Assembly: GCF_018476525.1 (NCBI RefSeq)
Contig: NZ_JAHCST010000011.1
Location: 1-64,000, forward strand
Source: Acrocarpospora catenulata
Lineage (GTDB): Bacteria; Actinomycetota; Actinomycetes; Streptosporangiales; Streptosporangiaceae
Direction of reading: 5' to 3'
DNA: 64,000 nt
Shown here: positions 24,126-33,435 of the stretch, in pieces
Position numbering within the stretch: the first letter of the stretch is position 1
Layout of the letters: the number at the start of each line of letters is the position of its first letter
The notes under the pieces: generated by a model
What the model saw: the letters and a program-made list of their open reading frames with translations, nothing else
Databases searched by the model: none
Told to the model about the DNA's origin: nothing
Program-made: the position numbers and the translations under genes

Positions 24126-26015
24126 ATGCCGCGTACAGCACCGCTCACCGCCCGCGATCCCGACAGGCTCGGCGAGTACCGGCTGATCGCGCGCCTGGGG
24201 CAGGGCGGGCAGGGGGTGGTGTTCCTCGCGGAGAGCCCGTCGGGGCAGCGGGTCGCGGTCAAGCTTCTGACGGCGGCCCTGGTGAGTGACACCTCGGCGC
24301 GGCGGCGTTTCCGTGGCGAACTGGAGGCGGTCCGGCGGGTGGCCCCCTTCTGTACGGCGCAGGTGCTGGCCGCCGACATCGACGGGGACCATCCGTACAT
24401 CGTCAGCGAGTACGTGGACGGGATCTCGCTGGAGGCGGCCATCCGGCAGGACGGTCCCCGTACCGGGGCCGACCTCGACCGCGTGGCCGTGGGGACCGCG
24501 ACGGCGCTGGCCGCCATCCACCAGGCGGGGGTGGTGCACCGGGACTTCAAGCCGCAGAACGTGCTGCTCGGTCCTGACGGGGTCCGGGTGATCGACTTCG
24601 GGATCGCGCGCCTGCTCGGGCCGTCCATGACGACCAGCAAGGTCATGGTGGGCACGCCCTCGTACATGTCCCCCGAGCAGATCTCCGGCGAGGACGTGGG
24701 GCCCGCGGCCGACATGTTCTCCTGGGGCGCGTTCCTCGTCTACACCGCCACCGGCCATCTCGCCTTCGAGGGCGACACCTATCCGGCCGTCCTGGCCCGA
24801 ATCCTGTACGGCACCGCCAACCTGGACGGCCTGGACGGCCCTATCCGCACCCTGGTGGAAGCCTGCCTGTCGAGAGACCCGGCCCAGCGACCGACCGCAG
24901 ACGAGGCACTACACCGCCTCCGCAGCCAGCACACAACCTCCCCATCACCACCGTCCTCTCCGCCTCTGCCGCCACCTCTGCCGCCACCCCTGTCGCCGCC
25001 CCTGTCGCCATCGCTGTCGCCATCGCCCTCCCTACCGCCATCACCACCGGATCCGGCCCGTCCTGCGGCAGCGGCCGACCGGGCCGACGCGTCACCACCG
25101 CCGTCACCACCGCCGTCACCACCACCGTCACCCCCTTCGCCACCACCGCCCTCGTCATCTCCGCAGCCCTCGTCATCTCCGCAGCCTTTGACGCCCCCGC
25201 TCTTAACGCCCCAGCCGGATTTGACGCCTTTGGCGCGTTTGACGCCCCCCTCGGCCCCTACGCCTTCGATTCCCCCGGTGTCCGGGCCAGCTCAAGTGCC
25301 CGGGCCAGCTCAAGTGCCCGGGCCAGCTCAAGTGCCCGGGCCAGCTCAAGTGCTCGAGCCGCCTCAGGTGATCACGGGTGACACCGATCCGGTTCGGCTC
25401 GGGGAGACCCTTCCGCCGAAGCCTCCGCTGCCGGTGCGCCGGATCGCCCTCGCAGCGGGCAGCGTCGCGGCTGCCGTCGCCGTGGGCGCGACCGTCAGCC
25501 TCAGCCTGCTGAACCCTTCGGGCCCGTCGAACTCAGCGCTACCGCCCACCTCCGAGGCGACCTCCGTCGTAAACAATTCCGTCAACCCCGCTCCAACTGG
25601 AACGCTCCCGGCTCCCCCGGTGACCCCATCGCCTTCGCCCTCCCCCACGCCTTCTCCTTCGCCCACGAAGGAAGAGGCCAAGAAGAAGGAACCCACCTTC
25701 AAAGGCTCCTGGCAGGGCAGTCTCCGCCGGCTCGCGACCGGAACCGTCGGCCCGGTGAAATTCACGTTGAGCGACGCGGCCATCGACGACCGGGAACGGA
25801 CCTCCCTGTGGTGGGGCGCCGCCTACCACTGCCACGCCACCATCAGAAGAACCGAGGTCTCCTCGAAGCAGATCTCGTTCAGCCTCTCCGGAGTCTCCGG
25901 CTACGGCTGCTACGGCGGAACCCTCGTCCTCTCCAACCTGACCAAGAACCGGGTGACCTTGAACGTCTACAACAACGACGGCTCCACCCGCATGACCGGT
26001 TCCGCCTCCCGCTGA
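24126..26015 (+). CDS. Membrane Ser/Thr protein kinase
   Basis: A 629-residue Hanks-type kinase. The catalytic domain (about 14-270) has the Gly loop LGQGGQGVVF, K46 in VAVKLL, HRDFKPQN with D140, DFG at 157-159 and GTPSYMSPEQ. A disordered Pro/Ser linker (about 275-410) includes four identical GPAQVP units, followed by one membrane helix (about 430-452; IALAAGSVAAAVAVGATVSL) and an extracytoplasmic domain with three Cys (YHCHATI, GYGCYGG) of unknown fold and no PASTA repeats. ATG 24126 is preferred; an in-frame GTG at 24084 has no ribosome binding site. Stand-alone gene; signal unknown. Confidence 0.92.
   Translation: MPRTAPLTARDPDRLGEYRLIARLGQGGQGVVFLAESPSGQRVAVKLLTAALVSDTSARRRFRGELEAVRRVAPFCTAQVLAADIDGDHPYIVSEYVDGISLEAAIRQDGPRTGADLDRVAVGTATALAAIHQAGVVHRDFKPQNVLLGPDGVRVIDFGIARLLGPSMTTSKVMVGTPSYMSPEQISGEDVGPAADMFSWGAFLVYTATGHLAFEGDTYPAVLARILYGTANLDGLDGPIRTLVEACLSRDPAQRPTADEALHRLRSQHTTSPSPPSSPPLPPPLPPPLSPPLSPSLSPSPSLPPSPPDPARPAAAADRADASPPPSPPPSPPPSPPSPPPPSSSPQPSSSPQPLTPPLLTPQPDLTPLARLTPPSAPTPSIPPVSGPAQVPGPAQVPGPAQVPGPAQVLEPPQVITGDTDPVRLGETLPPKPPLPVRRIALAAGSVAAAVAVGATVSLSLLNPSGPSNSALPPTSEATSVVNNSVNPAPTGTLPAPPVTPSPSPSPTPSPSPTKEEAKKKEPTFKGSWQGSLRRLATGTVGPVKFTLSDAAIDDRERTSLWWGAAYHCHATIRRTEVSSKQISFSLSGVSGYGCYGGTLVLSNLTKNRVTLNVYNNDGSTRMTGSASR
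25282..25353 (+). repeat. Four perfect 18-bp tandem repeats inside kinase gene
   Basis: CCGGGCCAGCTCAAGTGC is repeated without change at 25282, 25300, 25318 and 25336. It encodes GPAQVP units in the linker between kinase and membrane helix. Perfect identity suggests recent copy-number change. Confidence 0.9.
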
Positions 26016-26041
26016 CACCCCGACCCGGCACCCCCGGAAGG

Positions 26042-26064
26042 CCGGAGCACATCGGACACTCCGG
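26042..26064 (+). terminator. Hairpin after kinase gene
   Basis: CCGGAG (26042-26047) and CTCCGG (26059-26064) around an 11-base loop, 27 bases after the kinase stop and before the convergent gene. Modest stem. Confidence 0.35.
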
Positions 26065-26086
26065 TAGCTGATGGCCTCCAGTGCGA

Positions 26087-26995
26087 TCATGGTTGGCTCT
26101 TCTTCACTGGCGCCGCAGATTCCGGCCGGGTTGAAATCTTGTACGCGTGCCGTCGGCCCCACACATTCACCCGCACCCGAGCGCGGTAGCCGAGGTCCGG
26201 GTTTTCGTCAACGAACGAAAGAACCAGCGGCTCACTCGGTGGCGGCTCGGATGAGGGCCCCCGGTAGCCAAGCGCGAAGCCTTGCCCAAGAAGAAGATCG
26301 ATAGCCTCGACGAGGAGATCCGTGTCCTCGGTGCATATGAACGTGCCGTGATGACTCGACCAGTCGCGGCCGTCCGCTAGCACGATTCGCAGCTCTTTGA
26401 CCCACACCCCCTTACCGATCCACCCGGATGTGTGCTCACCCATCGTCGGTGGGTGCGGAACGGCTCCAACAAGACCGGCCAGAAGTTCGCCGCGAAGAGC
26501 GTCCACCCGCAAGGTGTGAAGCCGGTCGGACAACGGGGCGAACGCCAGTACCTCCAGGAAGTGCTCCAGCGACGAGAACGCCGGGACCGGGCCGTAAGGG
26601 GCGTCGAAGAGTGAGATAGCTCCCGACGCCGACACCAGGCAGAACGACGATTCCCACTCGGCCAGATGGTCCGAAATGCCAAAGATCGGAAACGCCGCGC
26701 CTTCCGCGACTTCCGGCAGATCGCACAGCCGAAGCGACGGGCATCCCCGGAGGAAACACGCAGCCCCCAGAACCTGTCCCTGGGGAAACGCAGCGCCACC
26801 CGCCCGCGCCTCCAGGGCCACGAGCGCCTCATGGACCGGAAAACCGCGCCGCGTCAGAAGCCCGCGCAGCTCTTCAGGGGATGTGTACAGCTCCGCATGA
26901 CGGCCGACCCTGGCCGCACGCAGGTGCTTCAAGGCATTGTCCGAGAGCAGGTGCGCCAGACTGTCGGCCAGGAGGCGCGTACTGCGCATGGACAT
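26087..26995 (-). CDS. Unknown protein, SUKH/SMI1-like in places
   Basis: A 302-residue soluble protein with no signal peptide. The N-terminal half (ELRGLLTRRGFPVHEALVAL followed by EARAGG, later FGISDHLAEWESSFCLVSAS and LFDAPYGPVPAFSSLEHFLE) has the rhythm of SUKH-superfamily proteins, which often act as immunity proteins against polymorphic toxins. The C-terminal part (WIGKGVWVKELRIVLADGRD, GTFICTEDTDLLVEAIDLLL) is unplaced. No toxin gene is adjacent. Starts possible at GTG 26998, ATG 26995 or ATG 26989; none has a strong ribosome binding site. The family link is by eye only. Confidence 0.6.
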   Translation of the reverse strand: MSMRSTRLLADSLAHLLSDNALKHLRAARVGRHAELYTSPEELRGLLTRRGFPVHEALVALEARAGGAAFPQGQVLGAACFLRGCPSLRLCDLPEVAEGAAFPIFGISDHLAEWESSFCLVSASGAISLFDAPYGPVPAFSSLEHFLEVLAFAPLSDRLHTLRVDALRGELLAGLVGAVPHPPTMGEHTSGWIGKGVWVKELRIVLADGRDWSSHHGTFICTEDTDLLVEAIDLLLGQGFALGYRGPSSEPPPSEPLVLSFVDENPDLGYRARVRVNVWGRRHAYKISTRPESAAPVKKSQP

Positions 26996-27293
26996 CACCT
27001 GTTCGCGGCTGGGCGTGACATACGGCGTTGGTCAGCCGCGTAAATGGAATCATGTGCACAGAACCGACAACACCGAAGAACTCCACAACCCGGCGAACGA
27101 CCTACACACAAGATGCACAACCTCCCCAACTCCCCTGGCTCCGCCACGACGAGAGTCAGCCAGTCCGCCCGCCTCACACCCTGCTGGAAGTCGAGTCGAC
27201 CGGCGGTCAAATGCTGACCACTACGAACCTTCCACCACATCGGCCGGTCGGCATGACCTCCTCGACGACAACGCGAATTGGGCGATGACCTGA

Positions 27294-28376
27294 GTGTCCG
27301 AATGCTGCTCCCCAGGCCGCCCCAGTGACGGCATCATCACCAACCACCACGCCGACCTTCCAAGGGGCACTACCCCTCCAGGAGGCACCCCCATACTTCT
27401 GGGAAGTACTGCGGTAGGAAGCACCGCAGTGGCAAGTACCGCAGTGGCAAGTACCGCAGTGGCAAGTACTGCGGTAGCAAGTACTGCGGTAGCAAGTACC
27501 GCGGTGGGAAGTACTGCGGCGCCAACCGGCATGGTGCTGATCCCATCGGGCCCGTTCCTCATGGGCTCAGACTCCCCCGACGCCATCCCCACCGACGGCG
27601 AGGGACCGGTCCGCTCCATCGAGGTCAGCGCATTCTGGATCGACGTAGCAACCGTCACCAACGCGGAATTCGCAGCATTCGTCCGCGAGACAGGTTTCAT
27701 CACCGAAGCCGAGGAATGGGGCTGGTCCTACGTCTTCGACGGATATATCCACCCAGACGCGCGCCAATCAATCATCGACGGCACCGTACCCGGCGCCCCC
27801 TGGTGGCGCGCCGTCCGCGACGCGGCCTGGAACCGCCCCTTCGGCCCCGGCTCGACAGCCCTCGACGACCACCCCGTCGTCCACGTCTCCTGGAACGACG
27901 CCAACGCGTACGCCACCTGGACCGGCAAACGCCTCCCCACCGAAGCCGAATGGGAAAAAGCCGCCCGAGGAGACCTGAACCAAGCCCCCTACCCCTGGGG
28001 CCACGACCTCACCCCAAACGACGAACACCACGCCAACATCTGGCAGGGCCCCTTCCCCCACACCAACACCGCCACCGACGGCTACCTGACAACAGCCCCC
28101 TCCCTGTCCTTCCCCCCCAACGCCTACGGCCTCCACAACTGCTCCGGAAACGTCTGGGAATGGACAGCAGACTGGTGGTCGACAACCTGGCACCACCCCA
28201 ACGCCCCAGCCACCCGCAAAAACCCATCAGGCCCCCCAACCGGCCAGGCGAAGGTAATCAGAGGCGGCTCCTACATGTGCCACGACTCCTACTGCCACCG
28301 CTACCGCACCTCAGCCCGCACCCAGAACACCCCCGACTCCTCCACCGGCCACACCGGCTTCCGCTGCGCCATATAG
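27294..28376 (+). CDS. Formylglycine-generating enzyme-type protein with repeat-bearing N-terminus
   Basis: A 360-codon frame whose conserved core starts near residue 80 (ATG 27532, MVLIPSGPFLMGSD) and matches the FGE/sulfatase-modifying fold: WIDVATVTNAEFAAFVRETG, HPVVHVSWNDANAYATWTGK, RLPTEAEWEKAARG, NVWEWTADWW and GGSYMCHDSYCHRYR. Both active-site cysteines of copper-dependent FGE (C329 and C334, five apart) are present, so it could convert a substrate Cys to formylglycine; no sulfatase gene is near. The first 75 or so codons are low-complexity and include 15-bp tandem repeats (STAVA). Whether they are translated is unclear, since no ribosome binding site precedes GTG 27294 or ATG 27532. 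Confidence 0.85.
   Translation: MSECCSPGRPSDGIITNHHADLPRGTTPPGGTPILLGSTAVGSTAVASTAVASTAVASTAVASTAVASTAVGSTAAPTGMVLIPSGPFLMGSDSPDAIPTDGEGPVRSIEVSAFWIDVATVTNAEFAAFVRETGFITEAEEWGWSYVFDGYIHPDARQSIIDGTVPGAPWWRAVRDAAWNRPFGPGSTALDDHPVVHVSWNDANAYATWTGKRLPTEAEWEKAARGDLNQAPYPWGHDLTPNDEHHANIWQGPFPHTNTATDGYLTTAPSLSFPPNAYGLHNCSGNVWEWTADWWSTTWHHPNAPATRKNPSGPPTGQAKVIRGGSYMCHDSYCHRYRTSARTQNTPDSSTGHTGFRCAI
27405..27521 (+). repeat. 15-bp minisatellite, about 7.8 units
   Basis: Units alternate between AGTACTGCGGTAGCA and AGTACCGCAGTGGCA. TACTGCGGT and ACCGCAGTA-type halves are mutual inverted complements (ACTGCGGTA versus TACCGCAGT), so neighbouring units can pair into hairpins. In frame it encodes STAV(A/G) repeats at the start of the FGE-type gene; equally, it may lie upstream of the true start. 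Confidence 0.85.
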
Positions 28377-28472
28377 CTCACAGAAGCCCTAGGCCGACAG
28401 TGATCGATACTTTCCGACTTGACTAGTCAGATTGTGTGACAAATCATCATTGCTGGCGGTCAGGCGGGGCCA

Positions 28473-28478
28473 TACGGT
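28473..28478 (+). promoter_or_regulatory. -10 box TACGGT, leaderless start of LysR gene
   Basis: TACGGT ends 7 bases before ATG 28486, selecting this ATG over the upstream in-frame start at 28432. Confidence 0.4.
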
Positions 28479-28485
28479 CGGCGTT

Positions 28486-29445
28486 ATGGACTTGGAGCTC
28501 CGTCATCTGCGTATCGTGCGTACGGTCGCCGAGGCCGGCAGTGTCAGCAAGGCGGCGACCATGCTCGGGCTGGCCCAACCGGCGTTGACCGCACAGCTCA
28601 AGCGGATCGAACGGGCGCTCGGGGGAAGCCTGTTCCAACGCGACCACACGGGATCACGTCCCACCGCCCTTGGCGAGCTGGTGCTGGCTCGTGCCCAGGT
28701 GTTGCTGCCCGCCGTACGTCAGTTACAGGAGGAGGCGGCGCGGCTGGCCAACGGGGGCGAGCCGGGGCGGCGGTACCGGATCGGCGCCGCCAACGGGCCG
28801 ATTCTCGGCGGCCTGGTGGACCGGCTGGCGGCGGCCGAGCCGGACGCGGTCATCGCCACCTCGACCACCTGGTCGGCCGGGGAACTCGCCACCAAGGTCA
28901 TGCTCGGCCGGCTCGACTTCGCGCTCATCGGCGTCTGCGGCGACATGCGGGCGCCGGGGGACGAGGCGGTCGCCTGGGCGCAGGTGGCCGTGGACCCGGT
29001 CTTCGTGCTCGTCGCCAGTACGCATCCGCTGGCCGGGGAGCAGGAGGTCGAGCTGGGCCGGCTGGCCGGCGAGCAGTGGGCGGTCACCCCGGGGGACGGG
29101 TGTTTCGGCGAGTGTTTCGCGGTGGCCGCCGCGCGGGCCGGGTTCACCCCCGCCACCATCTACGAGACCGACGTCGCCACCTGCGTGCACCTGGTCAGGG
29201 TCGGCCGCGCGGTGGCGCTCTGCCAGGCGACCTTCCGGCTCAGCGAGGGCCTGGTCGCGCTCCCCATCGCCGGCGCGCCGCTGCGCTGGGGCCATCTGCT
29301 CGGCTGGCACCCGGAAACCCCCGCCGCGGAAACCGCCGCCGCCGTCGTGGGCCACGCCAAGGCCGCCCATCTGGACGCGGTACGGCACAGCCCGCCGTAC
29401 TCAAATTGGCTGGACCGAAACCCCGGTTACGGAACGATGCCATAA
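28486..29445 (+). CDS. LysR-family transcriptional regulator
   Basis: A 319-residue LTTR: N-terminal winged helix (MDLELRHLRIVRTVAEAGSV, SKAATMLGLAQPALTAQLKR, IERALGGSLF) and a periplasmic-binding-protein-like effector domain (about 90-300). The effector domain contains three Cys in GVCGDM, GDGCFGECF. It precedes the secreted S1 protease by 86 bp on the same strand, so it may control that gene, although LTTRs more often regulate divergent genes and none is present. Confidence 0.9.
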   Translation: MDLELRHLRIVRTVAEAGSVSKAATMLGLAQPALTAQLKRIERALGGSLFQRDHTGSRPTALGELVLARAQVLLPAVRQLQEEAARLANGGEPGRRYRIGAANGPILGGLVDRLAAAEPDAVIATSTTWSAGELATKVMLGRLDFALIGVCGDMRAPGDEAVAWAQVAVDPVFVLVASTHPLAGEQEVELGRLAGEQWAVTPGDGCFGECFAVAAARAGFTPATIYETDVATCVHLVRVGRAVALCQATFRLSEGLVALPIAGAPLRWGHLLGWHPETPAAETAAAVVGHAKAAHLDAVRHSPPYSNWLDRNPGYGTMP

Positions 29446-29531
29446 CACGGAACAAGGGGGACAACTGATAGCTCCTCACGGAGGGTGGCCGCCGTTACGT
29501 TGACGGCACTGCCACCCCCCAAGGAGCATTG

Positions 29532-30980
29532 ATGCGCAGCAGGCACATCCTGAGCGCGGCGAGCGCCCTCACCCTCGGCATCGCCCTCGTCCTCACCTCC
29601 ACCCCGGCATCCTCGGCCGCCAAACCCGCGCCCACCATGCTGGAGGCCCTCCAGCGCGACCTCGGCCTCACCGCCGAGCAGGCCCAGCTCCGCCTGGCCA
29701 ACGAGAAGATCCACCTCAAGACCGAAGGCAAGCTCCGCCGCGCCCTGGGCGACCGGTTCGCCGGTTCCTGGCTCAGCGCGGACGGCGCCGGCCTGACCGT
29801 CGCGGTCACCGACTCCGCCGCCACCGGCGAGATCGCCGCGACCGGCGCCCAGGCCCAGGTCGTCGCCCGTACGCTGGCCGATCTGGACACCGTCAAGGCC
29901 CGCCTCGACGCGACCGCCGCCCCGGCCACCGTCCCCGGCTGGTACGTGGACGTGCGCGCCAACACCGTGGTCGTGCTCTCCCGCGACCAGGCCGCCGCCG
30001 AGGCGTTCGTCGCCGCCAGCGGCGTGGACGCAGGCGCCGTACGCATCGAGGCCACCACCGAGCAGCCGCAGGCCTACTACGACTTACGCGGCGGCGAGGC
30101 GTACTACATCAACAACAGCGGCCGGTGCTCGATCGGCTTCTCCGTCACCCGCGGCACCACCAACGGCTTCGTGACGGCGGGCCACTGCGGCACCGCCGGC
30201 GCCTCCACCCAGGGCTTCAACCGGGTGGCGCAGGGCACCTTCCAGGCCTCGTCCTTCCCGGGCAACGACTACGCCTGGGTGGCCGTCAACAGCAACTGGA
30301 CTCCCCAACCGGTCGTCATCGGCTCCGGCGGCGCCACCGTGAACGTGGCCGGTTCGACCGCCCAGGTGGTCGGCGGCTCCATCTGCCGCTCCGGCTCCAC
30401 CACCGGCTGGCACTGCGGCACCGTGCAGCAGCTCAACGCCACCGTCACCTACTCGCAGGGCACCGTCACCGGGCTGACCCGCACCAACGTCTGCGCCGAG
30501 CCCGGCGACTCGGGCGGCTCCTGGATCTCCGGCAACCAGGCCCAGGGCGTCACCTCCGGCGGTTCCGGCAACTGCACCTCCGGCGGCACCACCTACTTCC
30601 AGCCGGTCAACGAGATCCTCAGCGCGTACGGCCTGACCCTGGTCACCCAGGGCGGCGGTGGCGGGGGCACCTGCACCGGCTACGCCAACACCTACACGGG
30701 CTCGCTGAGCAGCGGCGCGAACGTGTACCTGCCCAACAACTCCTACTACACCTCGAACGCCTCGGGCACCCACACCGCCTGCCTTGACGGCCCGACCGGC
30801 GCCGACTTCGACCTTTACCTCCAGCGCTGGAACGGCAGCGCCTGGGTGAACGTCGCCAGCGGCACCTCCGCCGGCCCCGACGAGAGCGTCAGCTACAACG
30901 GCGCCTCCGGCTACTACCGCATCCGCGTCCACGCCTACAGCGGCTCCGGCGCCTACACCGTCGGATCCACCCGCCCGTAA
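29532..30980 (+). CDS. Secreted S1 (streptogrisin/alpha-lytic type) protease with C-terminal PPC-like domain
   Basis: A 482-residue preproprotease. Signal peptide about 1-30, alpha-lytic protease pro-domain about 100-175, and mature chymotrypsin-fold domain from about YDLRGGEAYYINN (near 183) with catalytic H218 (TAGHC), D246 (GNDYAWV) and S327 (EPGDSGG). Disulphide cysteines sit at the usual places (RCSIGF/GHC, ICRSG/WHC, VCAEP/NCTS). A Gly linker leads to a bacterial pre-peptidase C-terminal domain (about 380-482; DFDLYLQRWNGSAWVNVASG), often involved in substrate or surface binding. AAGGAG lies 5 bases before ATG 29532. Scavenging or developmental protease. Confidence 0.95.
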   Translation: MRSRHILSAASALTLGIALVLTSTPASSAAKPAPTMLEALQRDLGLTAEQAQLRLANEKIHLKTEGKLRRALGDRFAGSWLSADGAGLTVAVTDSAATGEIAATGAQAQVVARTLADLDTVKARLDATAAPATVPGWYVDVRANTVVVLSRDQAAAEAFVAASGVDAGAVRIEATTEQPQAYYDLRGGEAYYINNSGRCSIGFSVTRGTTNGFVTAGHCGTAGASTQGFNRVAQGTFQASSFPGNDYAWVAVNSNWTPQPVVIGSGGATVNVAGSTAQVVGGSICRSGSTTGWHCGTVQQLNATVTYSQGTVTGLTRTNVCAEPGDSGGSWISGNQAQGVTSGGSGNCTSGGTTYFQPVNEILSAYGLTLVTQGGGGGGTCTGYANTYTGSLSSGANVYLPNNSYYTSNASGTHTACLDGPTGADFDLYLQRWNGSAWVNVASGTSAGPDESVSYNGASGYYRIRVHAYSGSGAYTVGSTRP

Positions 30981-30990
30981 CCTCGCCCCT

Positions 30991-31623
30991 TCACTCCGCC
31001 GCCCCGGGCTCACCCGGGGCGGCGGACCCATGTCGGTACGCGTCCGGGAGGACGGCCGCCGCGACCTGGCCCGCCACCCTGCACGCCTGCGCGAAGTCGG
31101 CGCCCTCGTCGTACGCGGCCAGGATGCAGGTCGGCACGCTCAGGAACGCGAGCCGGACGCGGAGCCGGTCGGTGAGCTCGGCCTGCGGCGGGTCGATGGC
31201 CGCCAGAAGCCGCCACAGCCGGTCGGCGAGGCTGCTGCCGCCGATGCGGAGCCCTTCCACCATGCTTCGCTCGCGTTGCAGGAGCACGATGAGCTCCCGT
31301 TCCTGATCGGCGAGCAGGTCGCCCCAGCGCTCGATGACCTCGCGCCGGAAGCGGTCGTCCACGGGCTGGTCGGCCATCCAGGCGAGCAGGTCGTCGACGG
31401 CGTCGGCCAGGTCCGTGAGCAGGGACCGGCCGATGTCCTCCTTGGTGGTGAAGTGGTAGTAGAGCGCCGCCTTGCTGACACCGAGCCGGTCGGAGATCTC
31501 GCGCAGCGAGGTGGCGTGGTAGCCGACGGAACTGAACAGTTCCAGTGCCACGCGCCGGATCTCGGCTCTGGTGTCGCAGGCGGCGGCGTGGTGGTGGGTC
31601 GTGCTCTGCTGGGCAGGGATCAT
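30991..31623 (-). CDS. TetR-family repressor of the DHA2 pump
   Basis: A 210-residue regulator with an N-terminal helix-turn-helix (ALELFSSVGYHATSLREISD, RLGVSKAALYYHFTTKEDIG) and a ligand-binding helical domain. It lies 20 bp downstream of the MFS efflux gene on the same strand, the common arrangement for a repressor of its own pump. The last codons are part of a perfect hairpin. Confidence 0.92.
   Translation of the reverse strand: MIPAQQSTTHHHAAACDTRAEIRRVALELFSSVGYHATSLREISDRLGVSKAALYYHFTTKEDIGRSLLTDLADAVDDLLAWMADQPVDDRFRREVIERWGDLLADQERELIVLLQRERSMVEGLRIGGSSLADRLWRLLAAIDPPQAELTDRLRVRLAFLSVPTCILAAYDEGADFAQACRVAGQVAAAVLPDAYRHGSAAPGEPGAAE
30996..31025. terminator. Strong bidirectional hairpin between protease and tetR
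   Basis: CCGCCGCCCCGGG (30996-31008) pairs over 13 bp with CCCGGGGCGGCGG (31013-31025) across a 4-base loop. It starts 16 bases after the protease stop and also encodes the C-terminus of the convergent TetR protein, so it can end transcription from both sides. Confidence 0.8.
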
Positions 31624-31643
31624 GCGGACTCCCTTGCTGGGTC

Positions 31644-33293
31644 TCAGCGCCGGTGGCGGGGGCCGGCAGCCTCCGCGATGGGCGAAGTGGTGGAGCTCCC
31701 CGCGCCGACCGCCGCGAACACCTCGGTGTCGTCCGGATCCGCGGGGGCGGGCAGGTCGATGCTGGTCCGCAGGGGCGCGGGCCGGAGGAACACGGCGGCG
31801 ACGACGCCGATGAGGGCGATGCCGGCGGAGATGAGGAAGATCCTGCCCGTGGCGTCCCCGTACGCCTCCCGCACGATCGTCCGCATCGCCTCGGGCAGCG
31901 CGTTCAGGTTGAGGCTGCTGGTCCCGCCACCGCTCGGGGCGTGCATCCCGGCCGCGGCCAGGTGCTGGGTGATGGTCTCGGTGACCCGGTTGGCCAGCAC
32001 CGCCCCGAGCACCGACACCCCGACGGTGCCCCCGAGTGACCGGAAGAACGCGATCGAGGAGCTGGCCGCGCCGATGTCCCGCAACGCGACCGTGTTCTGC
32101 ACGGCCAGCACGAGGTTCTGCATCGACATGCCGACTCCTGCCCCGACCAGCACCATGGCCCCGCCCACCGAGACGAGCGAGGTCTCGTGGTCGATGGTGG
32201 ACAGCCAGCCGAACCCTGCCACCAGCACCAGGGTTCCGGTGACGATGTACGGCTTGATCTGGCCGGTTCTGGTGATGAGCTGCCCGGAGACGGTGGAGGC
32301 CACCAGCACGCCGAACATCATCGGGATGGTGAGCAGCCCGGCCTCGGTGGGGGTGAAGCCCCGGCCGATCTGGAAGTACTGGCCGAGGAACACCGCTCCG
32401 CCGAACATGGCCATGCCGACGGCGAGGCTGGCCACGATCGCCAGCGCGGTGGTGCGCTGCCGGACGATGTCGAGCGGCACCACGGGTTCGGCCGCCCGCG
32501 ACTCCACCCACACGGCCGCGGCGAGGAGCACGACGGCCCCACCGACCATGGCTGCCGTCTGCCACGAGCCCCAGGCGAACGATCCGCCGACGAACGACAC
32601 CCAGATGAGCAGCACGGCGACCCCGGCGGCGATCAGCGCGGCCCCCAGATAGTCGATCTTCACATTGTCGCGCCGGATGGTCGCGACATGCAGCGTCTTC
32701 TGGAGCACGGCCAGCGCCAGGACGGCGAACGGCACCCCGATGAAGAAGCACCACCGCCAGCCCAGCCACGAGGTGTCCACGATGACGCCGCCGAGCAGCG
32801 GCCCGCCCACCGTGGCGACCGCCATCACCCCGCCGAGGTAACCGTTGTACCGCCCCCGCTCCCTGGGCGGGATCATCGCCGCGATCACGACCTGCACCAG
32901 CGCCTGGAGGCCGCCCACCCCCAGCCCCTGGAACGCCCTGGCGGCGATGAGCTGGCTCGTGTTCTGGGCGAAACCGCTGACCAGCGACCCGACCAGAAAG
33001 ATCACGATGGCGATCTGCACCAGCGCTTTCTTGTTGTAGAGGTCGGCCAGCTTGCCCCAGATCGGGGTGGCCGCCGTCGCGGTGAGCAGGGTCGCCGTGA
33101 CCACCCAGGTGTACTGGCTCTGCGTGCCGTTGAGCGACCCGATGATCCTCGGCAACGCCGTCGACACGATGGTCGAACTGATCATGGCCACGAACAGGAC
33201 GAGCAACAGTCCGCTGAGGGCCTCAAGCACCTGCCGGTGCTCCATCGGTCCGTCTTCGGGTGGGGGAACCTTGACCTTCCGATGTGTACCCAT
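31644..33293 (-). CDS. MFS drug efflux transporter, DHA2 (14-TM) family
   Basis: A 549-residue proton-driven multidrug exporter of the EmrB/QacA type. Motif A is seen after helix 2 (WGKLADLYNKK), the antiporter motif C region is GGPLLGGVIVDTSWLGWRW, and 14 hydrophobic segments can be traced. N-terminal residues up to about 20 are cytoplasmic. ATG 33293 is used; a second Met (GPMEHRQVLEAL) 16 residues in is possible. Followed by its tetR gene. Substrates unknown. Confidence 0.93.
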   Translation of the reverse strand: MGTHRKVKVPPPEDGPMEHRQVLEALSGLLLVLFVAMISSTIVSTALPRIIGSLNGTQSQYTWVVTATLLTATAATPIWGKLADLYNKKALVQIAIVIFLVGSLVSGFAQNTSQLIAARAFQGLGVGGLQALVQVVIAAMIPPRERGRYNGYLGGVMAVATVGGPLLGGVIVDTSWLGWRWCFFIGVPFAVLALAVLQKTLHVATIRRDNVKIDYLGAALIAAGVAVLLIWVSFVGGSFAWGSWQTAAMVGGAVVLLAAAVWVESRAAEPVVPLDIVRQRTTALAIVASLAVGMAMFGGAVFLGQYFQIGRGFTPTEAGLLTIPMMFGVLVASTVSGQLITRTGQIKPYIVTGTLVLVAGFGWLSTIDHETSLVSVGGAMVLVGAGVGMSMQNLVLAVQNTVALRDIGAASSSIAFFRSLGGTVGVSVLGAVLANRVTETITQHLAAAGMHAPSGGGTSSLNLNALPEAMRTIVREAYGDATGRIFLISAGIALIGVVAAVFLRPAPLRTSIDLPAPADPDDTEVFAAVGAGSSTTSPIAEAAGPRHRR

Positions 33294-33435
33294 TTGCGAA
33301 TGATCACCTTCTGTGTCCCGATATGACCCGGACCAGTATCAGCCAAATCATTCCCATCAAGCAAGTTTGCCCATCAGGAACCCAGTCGCCTCCCCTCCGG
33401 CCCACCCCCTCCGAACCACAGGCCACCTCAACCAC

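Noticed and set aside
27405-27521. Considered as a CRISPR array
   Set aside because: Units are contiguous with no spacers; it is a minisatellite.
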